Shown here one piece after another: positions 16,472 through 24,555 of a DNA stretch of 39,991 nt. Source of the DNA: a bacterium (GTDB lineage Bacteria; Actinomycetota; Acidimicrobiia; Spongiisociales; ZC4RG35). Location of the stretch: assembly GCA_028824015.1 (NCBI GenBank), contig JAPPFC010000058.1, positions 1-39,991 on the forward strand, given 5' to 3'. The notes beneath the pieces are model-generated. The model saw only the letters and a program-made list of their open reading frames with translations. It ran no database searches and had not been told where the DNA came from. Every line of letters begins with the position of its first letter. Position 1 is the first letter of the stretch. A program made the position numbers and the translations under genes.

Positions 16472-17431
16472 CTAGGGGATGTCAAGCGCCCTGCCGGGAT
16501 TGGCGACCATCATCTTCTGGATCTCCGCGTCGGTCACCCCCAGCGACTCAAGCCTGGGCAAGAAGTCCTCGAAGATGTGGCAGTACCCGGACCGGCCCGC
16601 GTTATGCAGGTCAGTCTCGCGGTTCGTGTCCTGGGAGAGAAGCAGGTTGTCGACGTACCCCCTTCGAACCAACGCATGCACCAACTCGGCCCTGGTCTGA
16701 TCCAGCAGGTAGTGCTCCTTTCCGATTACGTCGAACTGGATGAAGCATCCTTGGTCGGCCAACCCGGATAGGACGTCTATGTCCGGCCGCTCGTCCACAT
16801 GACCGACGATGAGCCGGGAGGGACTCACCCCCTCTGACTCGAGGATCTCCAGTTGCTGGACTCCCGCCACTCCCCCCGGTATCTCCATGCGCCGGTCACC
16901 CGTGGTGTGGGTGGTGATCACCGCACCCGTGCGCCTCTGGGCGACCGCCACCGCCATCAACACCTTCAACTCCACGCCCTCCACCCTGGCCCGGTGTATG
17001 GCCGACTTGAACAGACCGCACCGGCGTCTCCCGTCACCCACCCCTGCCTCTATCTCTCGGGTCATGTGGTCGGCAAGGCGCTCCTCGGACCACTCGTGTA
17101 CGAATCCCGGAATGTGGGGCTCTATGTAAAACCCCGATGTCGCCACTATGTGCACCCCGGTGGCCTCCGAGAGCCTGGCCAGCACATCCAGGTCCCTGCC
17201 CCATCCGTCACAGGTCACGTCCACCATCGCCCCGCCCCCGGCCCGGCGATAGGCCCGGAGTTCGGACACCATCACGTCGAAGTCGTCCAACCGCATGTAG
17301 GTGCTTTCGGGACGGGTGGCCGCCAGCAGGTCCGCCCGCGGCCCGAGGCGCTGGTCGCACCAGATGTGCTCGTGGGGCAGGCAGACGCCCAACTGATCGG
17401 GGTCTATGGGACCCAACACGGTCTGGATCAC
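16472..17431 (-). CDS. Phosphotriesterase-family metal hydrolase (lysine type)
   Basis: 319 residues, full length for the family. The binuclear site is visible: His20-x-His22 (LPHEHIWCD), Lys142 for carbamylation (GLFKSA), His175 (ITTHTTG), His211 (VGHVDERPD) and Asp268 (LSQDTNRE). Natural members are mostly lactonases or carboxylesterases; promiscuous phosphotriesterase activity is secondary. Here it may hydrolyse a lactone or ester intermediate of the operon's pathway. It lies 20 bases downstream of the isochorismatase-like gene and about 120 bases before the hydantoinase. It is cytoplasmic, with no signal peptide. It differs from the second family member at 24556-25626, which has Glu in place of Lys. 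Confidence 0.9.
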   Translation of the reverse strand: MIQTVLGPIDPDQLGVCLPHEHIWCDQRLGPRADLLAATRPESTYMRLDDFDVMVSELRAYRRAGGGAMVDVTCDGWGRDLDVLARLSEATGVHIVATSGFYIEPHIPGFVHEWSEERLADHMTREIEAGVGDGRRRCGLFKSAIHRARVEGVELKVLMAVAVAQRRTGAVITTHTTGDRRMEIPGGVAGVQQLEILESEGVSPSRLIVGHVDERPDIDVLSGLADQGCFIQFDVIGKEHYLLDQTRAELVHALVRRGYVDNLLLSQDTNRETDLHNAGRSGYCHIFEDFLPRLESLGVTDAEIQKMMVANPGRALDIP

Positions 17432-17451
17432 TCGTGCACCTCTACCGTCAC

Positions 17452-18087
17452 CTAGATGAGAACCGCGCCCTGCTTCTCCACCACGTCGAACAGATCCAGC
17501 ACCTCACCGGTGGTGCGGAGCTTTATCAGGCCATGGGCGATGTTGGCGCTCATATAGTCCTGGCCGGCCCTGGTAAGCGCCGCCACCGCGTCCGAAACGA
17601 CCAGGCTGCCGATGCCGCGGTCGGAGAGCTCGAGGCACGTCTGGTTTATGCCGAACTCCAGCATGGCGCCCAGGACCACCACGTTGGTGAGGCCGTTCTC
17701 TGCCAGATACGAGGCGAAGGCCGGATTGGACAGCGCGCTCCAGCCCGGCTTGGGAAGGACCAACTCATGCTCCAGGGGCTCCCAGGCCGGCAGGTAACCG
17801 CCGTCGCCTCCCCCCAGGTCCCACAGCCAGCCGGTGGCCCGCTGGAACTCCGAGACGTCGTCGTCCCGGTAGCCCAGGCTGGCATAGACGACGCCCATCT
17901 CCATGCGACGCGCCGCGCCCAACACCTTGGGGATGTTCCCGGAGATGACGGCCAGGAGTTCGAAGTACTCCTCGAACTCCCTGGTCAGCACCTTCCGTGC
18001 GACCCGCCGCGCCAACCATCCATGCTCGGGGTCGGTGAACGGAGCATGGACATCCTGCAGCAGCAGGCAGGAATTGCTCGCAGTCAG
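17452..18087 (-). CDS. Isochorismatase-like hydrolase, probable CTG start
   Basis: 211 residues with the Rossmann-like isochorismatase/cysteine hydrolase fold. Asp12 (LLLQDVHAPF) and Lys113 (LPKPGWSAL) match the catalytic Asp and Lys. Where amidohydrolase members have the nucleophilic Cys, GAMLEFGINQTC has Gly146, as in true isochorismatases (EntB, PhzD), so a vinyl-ether hydrolase role is possible; Cys151 is five residues later. No ATG, GTG or TTG precedes Asp12 in this frame. The CTG at 18087 aligns with a GTG in a homologous remnant downstream of the second SDR gene (20317), which is the reason for this start. No good SD is present; the nearest GGGAG is 15 bases upstream. Its upstream neighbour is an SDR gene. 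Confidence 0.75.
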   Translation of the reverse strand: MTASNSCLLLQDVHAPFTDPEHGWLARRVARKVLTREFEEYFELLAVISGNIPKVLGAARRMEMGVVYASLGYRDDDVSEFQRATGWLWDLGGGDGGYLPAWEPLEHELVLPKPGWSALSNPAFASYLAENGLTNVVVLGAMLEFGINQTCLELSDRGIGSLVVSDAVAALTRAGQDYMSANIAHGLIKLRTTGEVLDLFDVVEKQGAVLI

Positions 18088-18118
18088 GGTAAGGGGTCGC
18101 GACTCCCTGGTAACCAGG
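18063..18118. repeat. Copy A of a duplicated SDR 3' flank
   Basis: This stretch aligns with 20293-20347 with one single-base gap and roughly three bases in four identical. Both copies begin with GCAGGCAG and end in ACCAGG, and both end exactly 23 bases before the stop codon of an SDR gene (18141 and 20370). Copy A covers the first codons of the isochorismatase-like gene. Confidence 0.7.
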
Positions 18119-18119
18119 G
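18105..18119. promoter_or_regulatory. Perfect 15-base palindrome before the isochorismatase-like gene
   Basis: CCCTGGT, a central A, and ACCAGGG make a perfect 7-1-7 palindrome, 17 bases before the CTG start and just after the SDR stop. The related copy at 20333-20347 is imperfect. It could be an operator half-site pair or an RNA hairpin controlling the downstream gene; the sequence does not decide. Confidence 0.35.
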
Positions 18120-18140
18120 TCAGGGGATGGCGCGGTGCGA

Positions 18141-19043
18141 TCAGGGTCCTCCGCCCGGTCTTTGTCTGTGCCGTTCCTCCCTCTCCCACTGCTCCTGCCA
18201 CTCCCACCGAGATTGCATGTCTCCCGGATCCGGCGTGACTTTGTGGGGGGCGAACTCGAAATCCCATCCCTCGGCGGCAACGGTGTCCACCACCATTCCT
18301 GCGTCGAAGCAGAGTCCGGTGAACCTTCCCGGGGGCTGGTCGGCCAGCCAGACAAAGCCCTCCCCCAGCACGGTCGGATCGGTCCACCCGGATCTGACGT
18401 CTTCGGGCACCTGCGCCGCTTGTGCCAGGGTCATCCCGGTTGGCTTGATTCGTTTCCCGGAGCCGGGGCCCATGGTGTTGACCGCGATGTTGTATGGCGC
18501 CCACTCTATGGCCAAGGACTTGGTGAACCCTTCCAGGCCGTGCTTTCCCACGCAGTACGCAACCCCGTTGGGATAAGCGAAGAAGCCGGCGCGGCTGGCG
18601 ACGGAGATGATGTGTCCACCGCCATGAGCCCTCATTGCGTCCCGAACCGCCTTGGCGCCGTTGAACAGGCCACCCAGATGGATCTGCAACTCGTGCCACC
18701 AGAATTCATGAGAAGTGTCGTCCAGACTGATCACCGGCATTATCGCCGCAGCGTGAATCAAAGCGTCCAGCCGGCCCCACTCGTCAACCACCCTACCGAC
18801 GACATCATCGAACATCTGGGGGTCGGCCATGTCCAAAGGGAGGGTGACCAGATGCGTCTCCGGAATCTCTGTTCCATGGAAAGAGGCTTCCATGTCCTCT
18901 TCATCCACATCGGTCGCGCAGACCCTGACGCCGGCCCGTCCGAAAGCTTTGGCGATACCGCAACCGAGGCCTCTACCCGCGCCTGTCACCAGCGCTACTT
19001 TCCCCTCCAGTTGCAGGATGGCGGGGTTTCCTCTGAGAATCAT
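18141..19043 (-). CDS. SDR family oxidoreductase (paralogue 1)
   Basis: 300-residue classical short-chain dehydrogenase. TGAGRGLGCG at residues 20-29 is the dinucleotide-binding motif, TDVDE after beta-2 contains the acidic residue that favours NAD(H), and the catalytic Ser (SVASRAG) and Tyr-x3-Lys (YCVGKHG) are present. Past the usual core there is a longer C-terminal tail with an EW-rich charged end. It should oxidise a hydroxyl or reduce a ketone in the operon's pathway. It is closely related to the SDR at 20370-21239, including the N-terminal MIL..NP leader, so the two arose by duplication. The ATG start has AGTTAGG about 7-12 bases upstream, conserved before the paralogue. Confidence 0.9.
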   Translation of the reverse strand: MILRGNPAILQLEGKVALVTGAGRGLGCGIAKAFGRAGVRVCATDVDEEDMEASFHGTEIPETHLVTLPLDMADPQMFDDVVGRVVDEWGRLDALIHAAAIMPVISLDDTSHEFWWHELQIHLGGLFNGAKAVRDAMRAHGGGHIISVASRAGFFAYPNGVAYCVGKHGLEGFTKSLAIEWAPYNIAVNTMGPGSGKRIKPTGMTLAQAAQVPEDVRSGWTDPTVLGEGFVWLADQPPGRFTGLCFDAGMVVDTVAAEGWDFEFAPHKVTPDPGDMQSRWEWQEQWEREERHRQRPGGGP

Positions 19044-19113
19044 GACGAACCTAACTGATCCGGAGACCCGATGCAGTTGCAGATCGAGTCTAACTCTCCA
19101 CCACCTGTCCCGG

Positions 19114-20268
19114 TCACAGGGTTGAAGTCTCGGTCTCGAGACCCAGGCGCATGCGGCCCACGGTCTCCAGCGTCCTCGGCGCCACCATGGCGTGCTGGGC
19201 CGCCACCGCCGTGTCCCGCAGGCAGCGCTGGATCGGGCTCGTCCGATAAACCGCCGCCCCTCCCGCGGTCCGGAACATCAAGGCGGCCACGTCGGCCGCG
19301 GTCTGGGTGGCGTGGGTCGCCGCCATCCGAATGTGGCGTCTCTGATCGACCGTCGAGGACCGTCCCACCAGCGCGTCACCGAAGGTGTCATCCACCGCGT
19401 CGACCAGCAATGTCCATGCCGCGGCCAGCCTCGCCTCGGCCTTTGCCACCTCTGCCTGGGTTGCTGCCCGCTCGGCCAGGGTCCTGGTGCTGCCCTGGGG
19501 CTTCTTCGCCCGGGCCAGTTTCACCAGTTCGTCGATCGAGCGGCGGGCGATTCCCACCGCCACGGCTCCCACCCCGCTGGCCAAAAGCCCGTAGAAGGAG
19601 AACCGGGACCAGACGTTGTCCCGCACCGGCGCCATCGCGTCCAACTGCACCCAGCGCCCCTCGGGCACGTAGACGTCGCGCGCCTCGAAGTCGACCGAGC
19701 CGGTGCCGGCCAGACCGGCCACGTCCCAGGTGTCAAGCAGTTCGAGATCGCCGGGATCCATGAAAACGAAGGGCACGGACAGCCCGTCGGGACGGGGCTT
19801 GGGCCGCCCGTCGGCGCCGACCACGAGACAACCGCCGCCGATGGTGGTGCAGTGCTTGACGCCCGACCCCCACTGCCAGCGCCCCGAGACTAACAGGCCG
19901 CCGTCGACGGGCACCGCCCGTCCCCGGGGAACCACGAATCCTCCGCCGATCGCCCCGGAATCACCAAACAGGTCGGCGGCATGCGGATCGGGAAGGTACG
20001 ACGCCAGCACCGACGTTGTGGAGCCGATCGCCACGCACCAGCCGACCGAGCCGTCGTGGTAGGCGAACTCCTCGAAGACCTTCAAGCTCTCCGTGACCGT
20101 CACCCCGGGTCCGCCCAGGTCGTCGGGCACACAGAGGCGGAAGGCGCCGGTCAGCCGGATGGCATCCACCAGGTCGAGTGGCAGCGTGCCCAGCGCCTCG
20201 ATCTCTGCCGATCGGGCTCGCACCTGCGGGCCGAGGTGGCGGGCCGAAGCCAGCACCGCATGAGTCAC
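19114..20268 (-). CDS. Acyl-CoA dehydrogenase-fold flavin-dependent monooxygenase
   Basis: About 384 residues of the acyl-CoA dehydrogenase fold, closest in pattern to the oxygenase components HsaA/HpaB-like and DszC-like (C-terminal Acyl-CoA_dh_2 type). Marks: EEFAYHDGSVGWC, VSGRWQWGSG in the beta domain, GTGSVDFEARDVYVPEG, and the C-terminal YRTSPIQRCLRDTAVAAQH. Such enzymes use FMNH2 or FADH2 from a separate reductase to hydroxylate aromatic rings or S/N-containing compounds. No reductase is adjacent; the nitroreductase or another flavin reductase could serve, which is inference. A TTG at 20304 would add 12 residues; the GTG at 20268 fits the family better. It sits between the two SDR genes. 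Confidence 0.85.
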   Translation of the reverse strand: MTHAVLASARHLGPQVRARSAEIEALGTLPLDLVDAIRLTGAFRLCVPDDLGGPGVTVTESLKVFEEFAYHDGSVGWCVAIGSTTSVLASYLPDPHAADLFGDSGAIGGGFVVPRGRAVPVDGGLLVSGRWQWGSGVKHCTTIGGGCLVVGADGRPKPRPDGLSVPFVFMDPGDLELLDTWDVAGLAGTGSVDFEARDVYVPEGRWVQLDAMAPVRDNVWSRFSFYGLLASGVGAVAVGIARRSIDELVKLARAKKPQGSTRTLAERAATQAEVAKAEARLAAAWTLLVDAVDDTFGDALVGRSSTVDQRRHIRMAATHATQTAADVAALMFRTAGGAAVYRTSPIQRCLRDTAVAAQHAMVAPRTLETVGRMRLGLETETSTL

Positions 20269-20292
20269 GACCCCAAATCTAGGGCTGGGCGG

Positions 20293-20347
20293 GCAGGCAG
20301 ACAATGTTCGCGGTCACAATGGAACTCTCGACTCCCCGGTGACCAGG
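20293..20347. repeat. Copy B of the duplicated SDR 3' flank, truncated isochorismatase-gene start
   Basis: This is homologous to 18063-18118. On the minus strand GTG at 20317 opens VTANIVCLPAQP and then a stop, corresponding to the first codons (TASNSCL) of the isochorismatase-like gene. The rest of that gene is absent and the monooxygenase gene follows. I read it as the scar of a lost second isochorismatase-like gene. Confidence 0.6.
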
Positions 20348-20369
20348 CCCAAGGGGTGAGGAAAGACCC

Positions 20370-21239
20370 TCAGTACCCCCGTCCCGATTCCTTGGCGTAC
20401 CACTCCCATCTCGATTTCATGTCTTCAGGCGCCGACGTGACCTTTGCGGGAGCGAAGTCGAACTCCCAGCCCTCGGTTGCTATGGTGTCGACGATCCTCG
20501 CTGCATTGAAGCAGAGTCCTGTGAGTCTGTCGGGAGGCTGGCTCGCCAACCAGACAAAACCCTGGCCCAGTTCGATGGGATCCGCCCAGGTTGACTTCAC
20601 GTCCTCGGGCGTCGATTCCGCCTCTGCCACGGTGACCCCCGACGGCTTGATTCGGCTACCGGGCCCCATGGCGTTGATGGCGATGTTGTGAGGCGCCGCC
20701 TCTAAGGACAGGGACTTGGTGAACCCCTCAGAGCCGTGCTTTCCCACGCAATACGCAACCTCATTGGCAAAACCGTGAAAACTGGAGAGGCTGGCCACGG
20801 AGATGATGTGCCCGCCACCTTGGCCCTTCATCACGTCCCACACCGCCTTCGTCCCGTTGAACAGGCCACCCAGATTGATGGTGACCTCTTGCCACCATGC
20901 CGCATGGGATGTCTCCTCGAAACTGATCAACGGCATTATCACGGCCGCATGAACCAGCACATCCAACCTGCCCCATTCATCAACCACTGTGCGGACGACA
21001 TCGTCGAACGCTTCAGGGTCGGTCACATCCAGAGGCAGGTTGAGCAACCGGTTCCCGGACGTCTCCATCCCCCGGAAGGAAGCTTCCATCTCCACCTCGT
21101 CCACGTCGGTGGCGCACACCTTCACACCGGCTCCCAGGAAAGCCTTGGCGATGCCGCAGCCGAGGCCCCGGCCGGCGCCCGTCACCAGCGCAACCTTGCC
21201 CTCCAGTCGGGTCAGGGGTGGGTTGCGGTCAAGGATCAA
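20370..21239 (-). CDS. SDR family oxidoreductase (paralogue 2)
   Basis: 289-residue short-chain dehydrogenase, first gene of the seven-gene catabolic operon. TGAGRGLGCG, TDVDEVEME, SVASLSSF and YCVGKHGSEG give the NAD-binding and Ser/Tyr/Lys catalytic motifs. It aligns with paralogue 1 along its whole length but lacks that protein's charged tail, ending SRWEWYAKESGRGY. The start is a TTG at 21239. Its MILDRNPPLTRLEGK matches the MILRGNPAILQLEGK of paralogue 1, and GGTTAGGTCGATC before it is conserved. The two enzymes may act on successive or stereochemically different alcohols in one pathway. Confidence 0.9.
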   Translation of the reverse strand: MILDRNPPLTRLEGKVALVTGAGRGLGCGIAKAFLGAGVKVCATDVDEVEMEASFRGMETSGNRLLNLPLDVTDPEAFDDVVRTVVDEWGRLDVLVHAAVIMPLISFEETSHAAWWQEVTINLGGLFNGTKAVWDVMKGQGGGHIISVASLSSFHGFANEVAYCVGKHGSEGFTKSLSLEAAPHNIAINAMGPGSRIKPSGVTVAEAESTPEDVKSTWADPIELGQGFVWLASQPPDRLTGLCFNAARIVDTIATEGWEFDFAPAKVTSAPEDMKSRWEWYAKESGRGY

Positions 21240-21432
21240 GATCGACCTAACCGGCTCGTGCGTCCCCAGCCCCTAACCGTAGTTGATGTATTGAGGGAAC
21301 GGTCCGACACACCTGCCCAGGTCACTCATCCAACTCTACCCGAGGCCACACGACTCGCGGGTCGCCCGAGACTCCGCGGGCAACTCCCCCACCGGGGCTC
21401 GTACGGTCAGGGGTGATCAGCCTTCGAGAGGG

Positions 21433-21462
21433 TTGACCGATGCACCGTAGAGTCAGAATAAG
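21433..21462 (+). promoter_or_regulatory. Candidate promoter for the PPC-domain secreted protein
   Basis: TTGACC (-35, five of six) is followed after 18 bases by AATAAG (-10, four of six). The leader to the ATG at 21505 would be about 35 bases and contains a good AAGGAG. Pattern match only. Confidence 0.35.
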
Positions 21463-21504
21463 ATTGGACCTTGTCGCGGCAGGTCGATACGGAAGGAGTT
21501 CGAG

Positions 21505-24000
21505 ATGGGACGGATCCTAGGTGGTAGGCCGGCGGTGCGCAGGATGGCGCGGGCGTGCGTCGCCTTCGCCCTGATAGCGAGCGTGCTCGCCATTCCGGGA
21601 TTGGGAACGGTGTTGGGCCAGGAGTCCCCGGAATGCGAGGAGATAGACCTCGGGACGCTCAGCGGGGAGGCGTTGGAGGCGGTCGGGCGCTGGACGGACG
21701 ATGACTGCGATTCACGGTTCCGCGTCGGCAGCGCCGCCCACACCTATCGGTTCGGAGTCTCCACGGCAGGACGCGTCAGGATCGATCTGACATCCACCGG
21801 GGCCGACCCATACCTCTACCTGCTGGCGGAGGACGGTACCCGCATCGCTGACAACGACGACGGGGGAGGCAACATCAACGCCCGTGTGGAGCGTGACCTG
21901 CAACCCGGGACCTACCTGATCGAGGCAACGACGGTCGGCGGGCGGAGCCGGGGACCTGCGGACTTCGCCATCTCCGTCAGCTACGTCGCCGGTTGCGAGC
22001 CGGTGCATCTCGGCACGCTGGAAGCGGGAGCCGACCTCACCGCATCCGGGTCCTGGACACTGGACACATGCGGGTCGCGCTTCGTCGTCGAGCATCCAGC
22101 TCACGGTTACACGTTCAACCTTGAGCAGGGCGGTCGCGTGCGGATCGACCTGACATCGGAGGACGGCGATCCCGTCATGTCGCTGGCGTCACTGTCGGGC
22201 CGGATAATCGGAGCCAACGACGACGGCGGGGAGTCGCGCAACGCCCGCATAGACCGATACCTGCCCGCCGGTGGCTACTTCATCGAGGCGACCACCTACC
22301 GGGAGCGCGACAACCAACCCCTGCGATCCGATTTTCGCCTGACGGTCCACCTGGTGGACGAGCAGGCCGAACAGAAGCGCGCCAAGTTGAAGATCGAGGA
22401 CGCGCACGTCCCCTGGGAGGTGGTGGCGGGCGATCCATTCCCCGTCCAGTACCGCGCCGGGAACGTGGGGGGCGATCTCGTCCCCGGTGGCTACGCCTTG
22501 CTGTACGTGGTCGGGCCGGGCGTGTTCGAACTCCTCGGCCCAGTTTCCAGGCACTGGCAGGCAGGAGTCTCCTACCACTCAGGGGCCGAGACGGCGAGCG
22601 GGAACAGTTCCTCGATCAGGCCCCTAACCCCGTTCGAGGTGAGTTTCAATCGGTCAGGCCCCTCGTGGCTGTTCGTAGGCGTCGTCACCTACGACAGGGC
22701 GGGAAACGAGATCGGGTTCCACGGCCTGTGGAAGAACCTGATGGTCCTGAGCGGTCCGGTTTTCGAACCCGTGGACGTGCGCGTAGACGGCGCCAGATAC
22801 ACAGTGACCACGGTTTTCGACCGCGAGGGAAGGGTCAGGACCGAGGTCATCTCCGGCACCGGCTCACCGGTGGATTGGCAGGTCCGGCTCAGAGCGATCT
22901 ACACAGCTGGCGTGGTGACCCAGCTTTTGGGCGGAGTGTTCGAGCGGCCGGGGATCACGGCTCTGTCGGAGAGGGCGAAACCGGCGCCGGTCACCGTGGC
23001 GAACCTGTCGACCGGCGCCCTACTGGAGCCCTTTGTACAGCGATACGTCTCCGTCGCCGACAAATCGGGGATGATCGATTCCCTGGCCGCCGGGGAGGCG
23101 CTCAACCCGATCACCGTCGAGGACTCCGTGCTGCAGGCCGCCGCCGCAGCATCTTCGGAGTTCGCCTGGATGGCCTCCTCCTGGCGCTCGCTCCGCAATC
23201 GGATCAACAGTGGCGCGACGCTGTCCTTCGAGGAGGCGCTCAAGACCCATTCGCAGGTCACCTACGCCGAAAGCGTCGTCGCGGCGACGGTCACCGCGGG
23301 AGAGATCGTCACTGCGGCGCGGGCTGCCGAGAGAGGATGGGAGGACGCCAAAGTACGGGGGATGATGGCAGAGCAGGCAGGCTGCAACCCCGGAACGGAC
23401 GCATTGCGGGACGCGATCGAGACAACCGACGCCGCCGATGTCGAGGCGCTGCTGGCTCTCGACGCGGAAATGCGTGCGATCCGGCCCATCCACGGGCTGG
23501 CCGTGGACAGCGCCCTGTGCTCGGTACGGACGGCCCGCGCTGCCAACCTCCGATTCCTGCAACGCCTGGCGATCAGCCAAAGTCCCGGGCTTCGCAGCCT
23601 GGTCGGTCTCGAGACGCCCCCGGCATCCCGCCCAGAGTCCCACCGACTGCGCATAGTCGCCCGGTTAGGCGAGGACGGCCGCATCGAGCACGGCGTCGAG
23701 CTTGCCGACGGCCGGCAGGTGGTGCTGCCTCAGCGATTCCTGGGGGTCGGCGCACCTGCGGGAAGGTGGCATGTGAGTGCTGACGTGGAGGTTGGGGAAG
23801 GCTCGATCGGGAGAATCCGGGCGCGGCGCGGCGCAGATGGCAGGACCGAACTGGGATTCGTGGGCGCCGACGGCGAGCCGATCGTCCCCCACATTCGCTA
23901 CCTTCCAGCCGACCCACCGGTGGGCGTCTGGTTCCGCACCAGCGAGATCGAGGTTCCCGCAGCGGTGTTGATGGACCCGCCCAACCCCGGCGAACGGTAA
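21505..24000 (+). CDS. Secreted protein with two pre-peptidase C-terminal (PPC) domains
   Basis: 831 residues. A signal peptide (about 1-38, cut near VLGQ/ES) is followed by two tandem PPC-type beta domains (about 42-155 and 157-282) that share the pattern CE...LGTL, GRVRIDLTS, NDDGG..NAR, and L.(P/A)G.Y.IEATT, each with a Cys pair. A beta-rich segment (about 290-410) precedes a mainly helical region (about 490-690) and a C-terminal beta-rich part with two similar stretches (LGEDGRIEHGVELADGRQVVLP; RGADGRTELGFVGADGEPIVP). No peptidase catalytic motif or membrane anchor is visible, so it is probably an exported binding or structural protein of unknown partner. The ATG has AAGGAG six bases upstream. 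Confidence 0.85.
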   Translation: MGRILGGRPAVRRMARACVAFALIASVLAIPGLGTVLGQESPECEEIDLGTLSGEALEAVGRWTDDDCDSRFRVGSAAHTYRFGVSTAGRVRIDLTSTGADPYLYLLAEDGTRIADNDDGGGNINARVERDLQPGTYLIEATTVGGRSRGPADFAISVSYVAGCEPVHLGTLEAGADLTASGSWTLDTCGSRFVVEHPAHGYTFNLEQGGRVRIDLTSEDGDPVMSLASLSGRIIGANDDGGESRNARIDRYLPAGGYFIEATTYRERDNQPLRSDFRLTVHLVDEQAEQKRAKLKIEDAHVPWEVVAGDPFPVQYRAGNVGGDLVPGGYALLYVVGPGVFELLGPVSRHWQAGVSYHSGAETASGNSSSIRPLTPFEVSFNRSGPSWLFVGVVTYDRAGNEIGFHGLWKNLMVLSGPVFEPVDVRVDGARYTVTTVFDREGRVRTEVISGTGSPVDWQVRLRAIYTAGVVTQLLGGVFERPGITALSERAKPAPVTVANLSTGALLEPFVQRYVSVADKSGMIDSLAAGEALNPITVEDSVLQAAAAASSEFAWMASSWRSLRNRINSGATLSFEEALKTHSQVTYAESVVAATVTAGEIVTAARAAERGWEDAKVRGMMAEQAGCNPGTDALRDAIETTDAADVEALLALDAEMRAIRPIHGLAVDSALCSVRTARAANLRFLQRLAISQSPGLRSLVGLETPPASRPESHRLRIVARLGEDGRIEHGVELADGRQVVLPQRFLGVGAPAGRWHVSADVEVGEGSIGRIRARRGADGRTELGFVGADGEPIVPHIRYLPADPPVGVWFRTSEIEVPAAVLMDPPNPGER

Positions 24001-24059
24001 GCAATTGCCTTGCTAGTGGATCTGGGGCTCGGTTGCCTCGCGGTAGGTTCTGATACGTA

Positions 24060-24485
24060 ATGTCGAAGCGTTTCAGGTCCGCTGTGGTCGCCATTGTCTT
24101 CGTTGTCGGCCTGTACGCCCTCGGATGGTCCGCCCAGCAGCAGAGGGAGGAGTATCAGGCACTGTGGGAGACGTACGCTCCCGTGTGCGCGGTCCTGGAG
24201 TCCGAAGGCCGTGTCGTAGAGCATCCGGAGGACAATGGTGTTGCTGTGAGACTCTCCCAAGACGGGTTCTCGCCCTCGAGCGAACAGGCGCGATCTCTAT
24301 CCAGGTTCCTGTTCCTCGCACTGTCGCAGCGCAACGAGGAGCCCCCCTCTCGTTCCCTTTGCGGAGGCCCCCACTTCGTTCCCTACGAGTGGGTGCGGTT
24401 CGAGCGCCCCGATGGAGAGTGTCTGGTCTATTTCAATAGCGGGCCGGACGTCATCAATGCCGCGCCTTGCCTGGCGGGCCTGTAG
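24060..24485 (+). CDS. Small membrane-anchored hypothetical protein
   Basis: 141 residues. One N-terminal hydrophobic segment (about 8-24, VVAIVFVVGLYALGW) acts as a signal anchor, leaving an extracytoplasmic domain with four Cys residues (VCAVL, SLCGG, GECLV, APCLA) that could form disulfides. I recognise no family. It starts 59 bases after the PPC-domain gene and may be cotranscribed with it. The SD is weak (TAGG 13 bases upstream). The coherent membrane-then-hydrophilic profile supports a real gene. Confidence 0.6.
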   Translation: MSKRFRSAVVAIVFVVGLYALGWSAQQQREEYQALWETYAPVCAVLESEGRVVEHPEDNGVAVRLSQDGFSPSSEQARSLSRFLFLALSQRNEEPPSRSLCGGPHFVPYEWVRFERPDGECLVYFNSGPDVINAAPCLAGL

Positions 24486-24521
24486 GTCTCTACAAGAGAC
24501 TTGAGGAGTTACTCTCTCCTC
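24486..24521. terminator. Tandem hairpins between convergent genes
   Basis: GTCTCT-ACA-AGAGAC (24486-24500) and GAGGAG-TTACTCT-CTCCTC (24503-24521) are two perfect six-base-pair stems in the 70-base gap between the convergent small-protein gene and the phosphotriesterase-like gene. There is no T tract, so this is a possible bidirectional terminator rather than a clear one. Confidence 0.45.
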
Positions 24522-24555
24522 GGGCACGTTTGATACGGGAGCGAAGAGCCAGGGG

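Noticed and set aside
18088-18699. N-terminal extension of the isochorismatase-like frame up to 18699
   Set aside because: The extension is Arg-rich out-of-frame reading of the SDR gene and matches nothing; the SDR frame there is intact.
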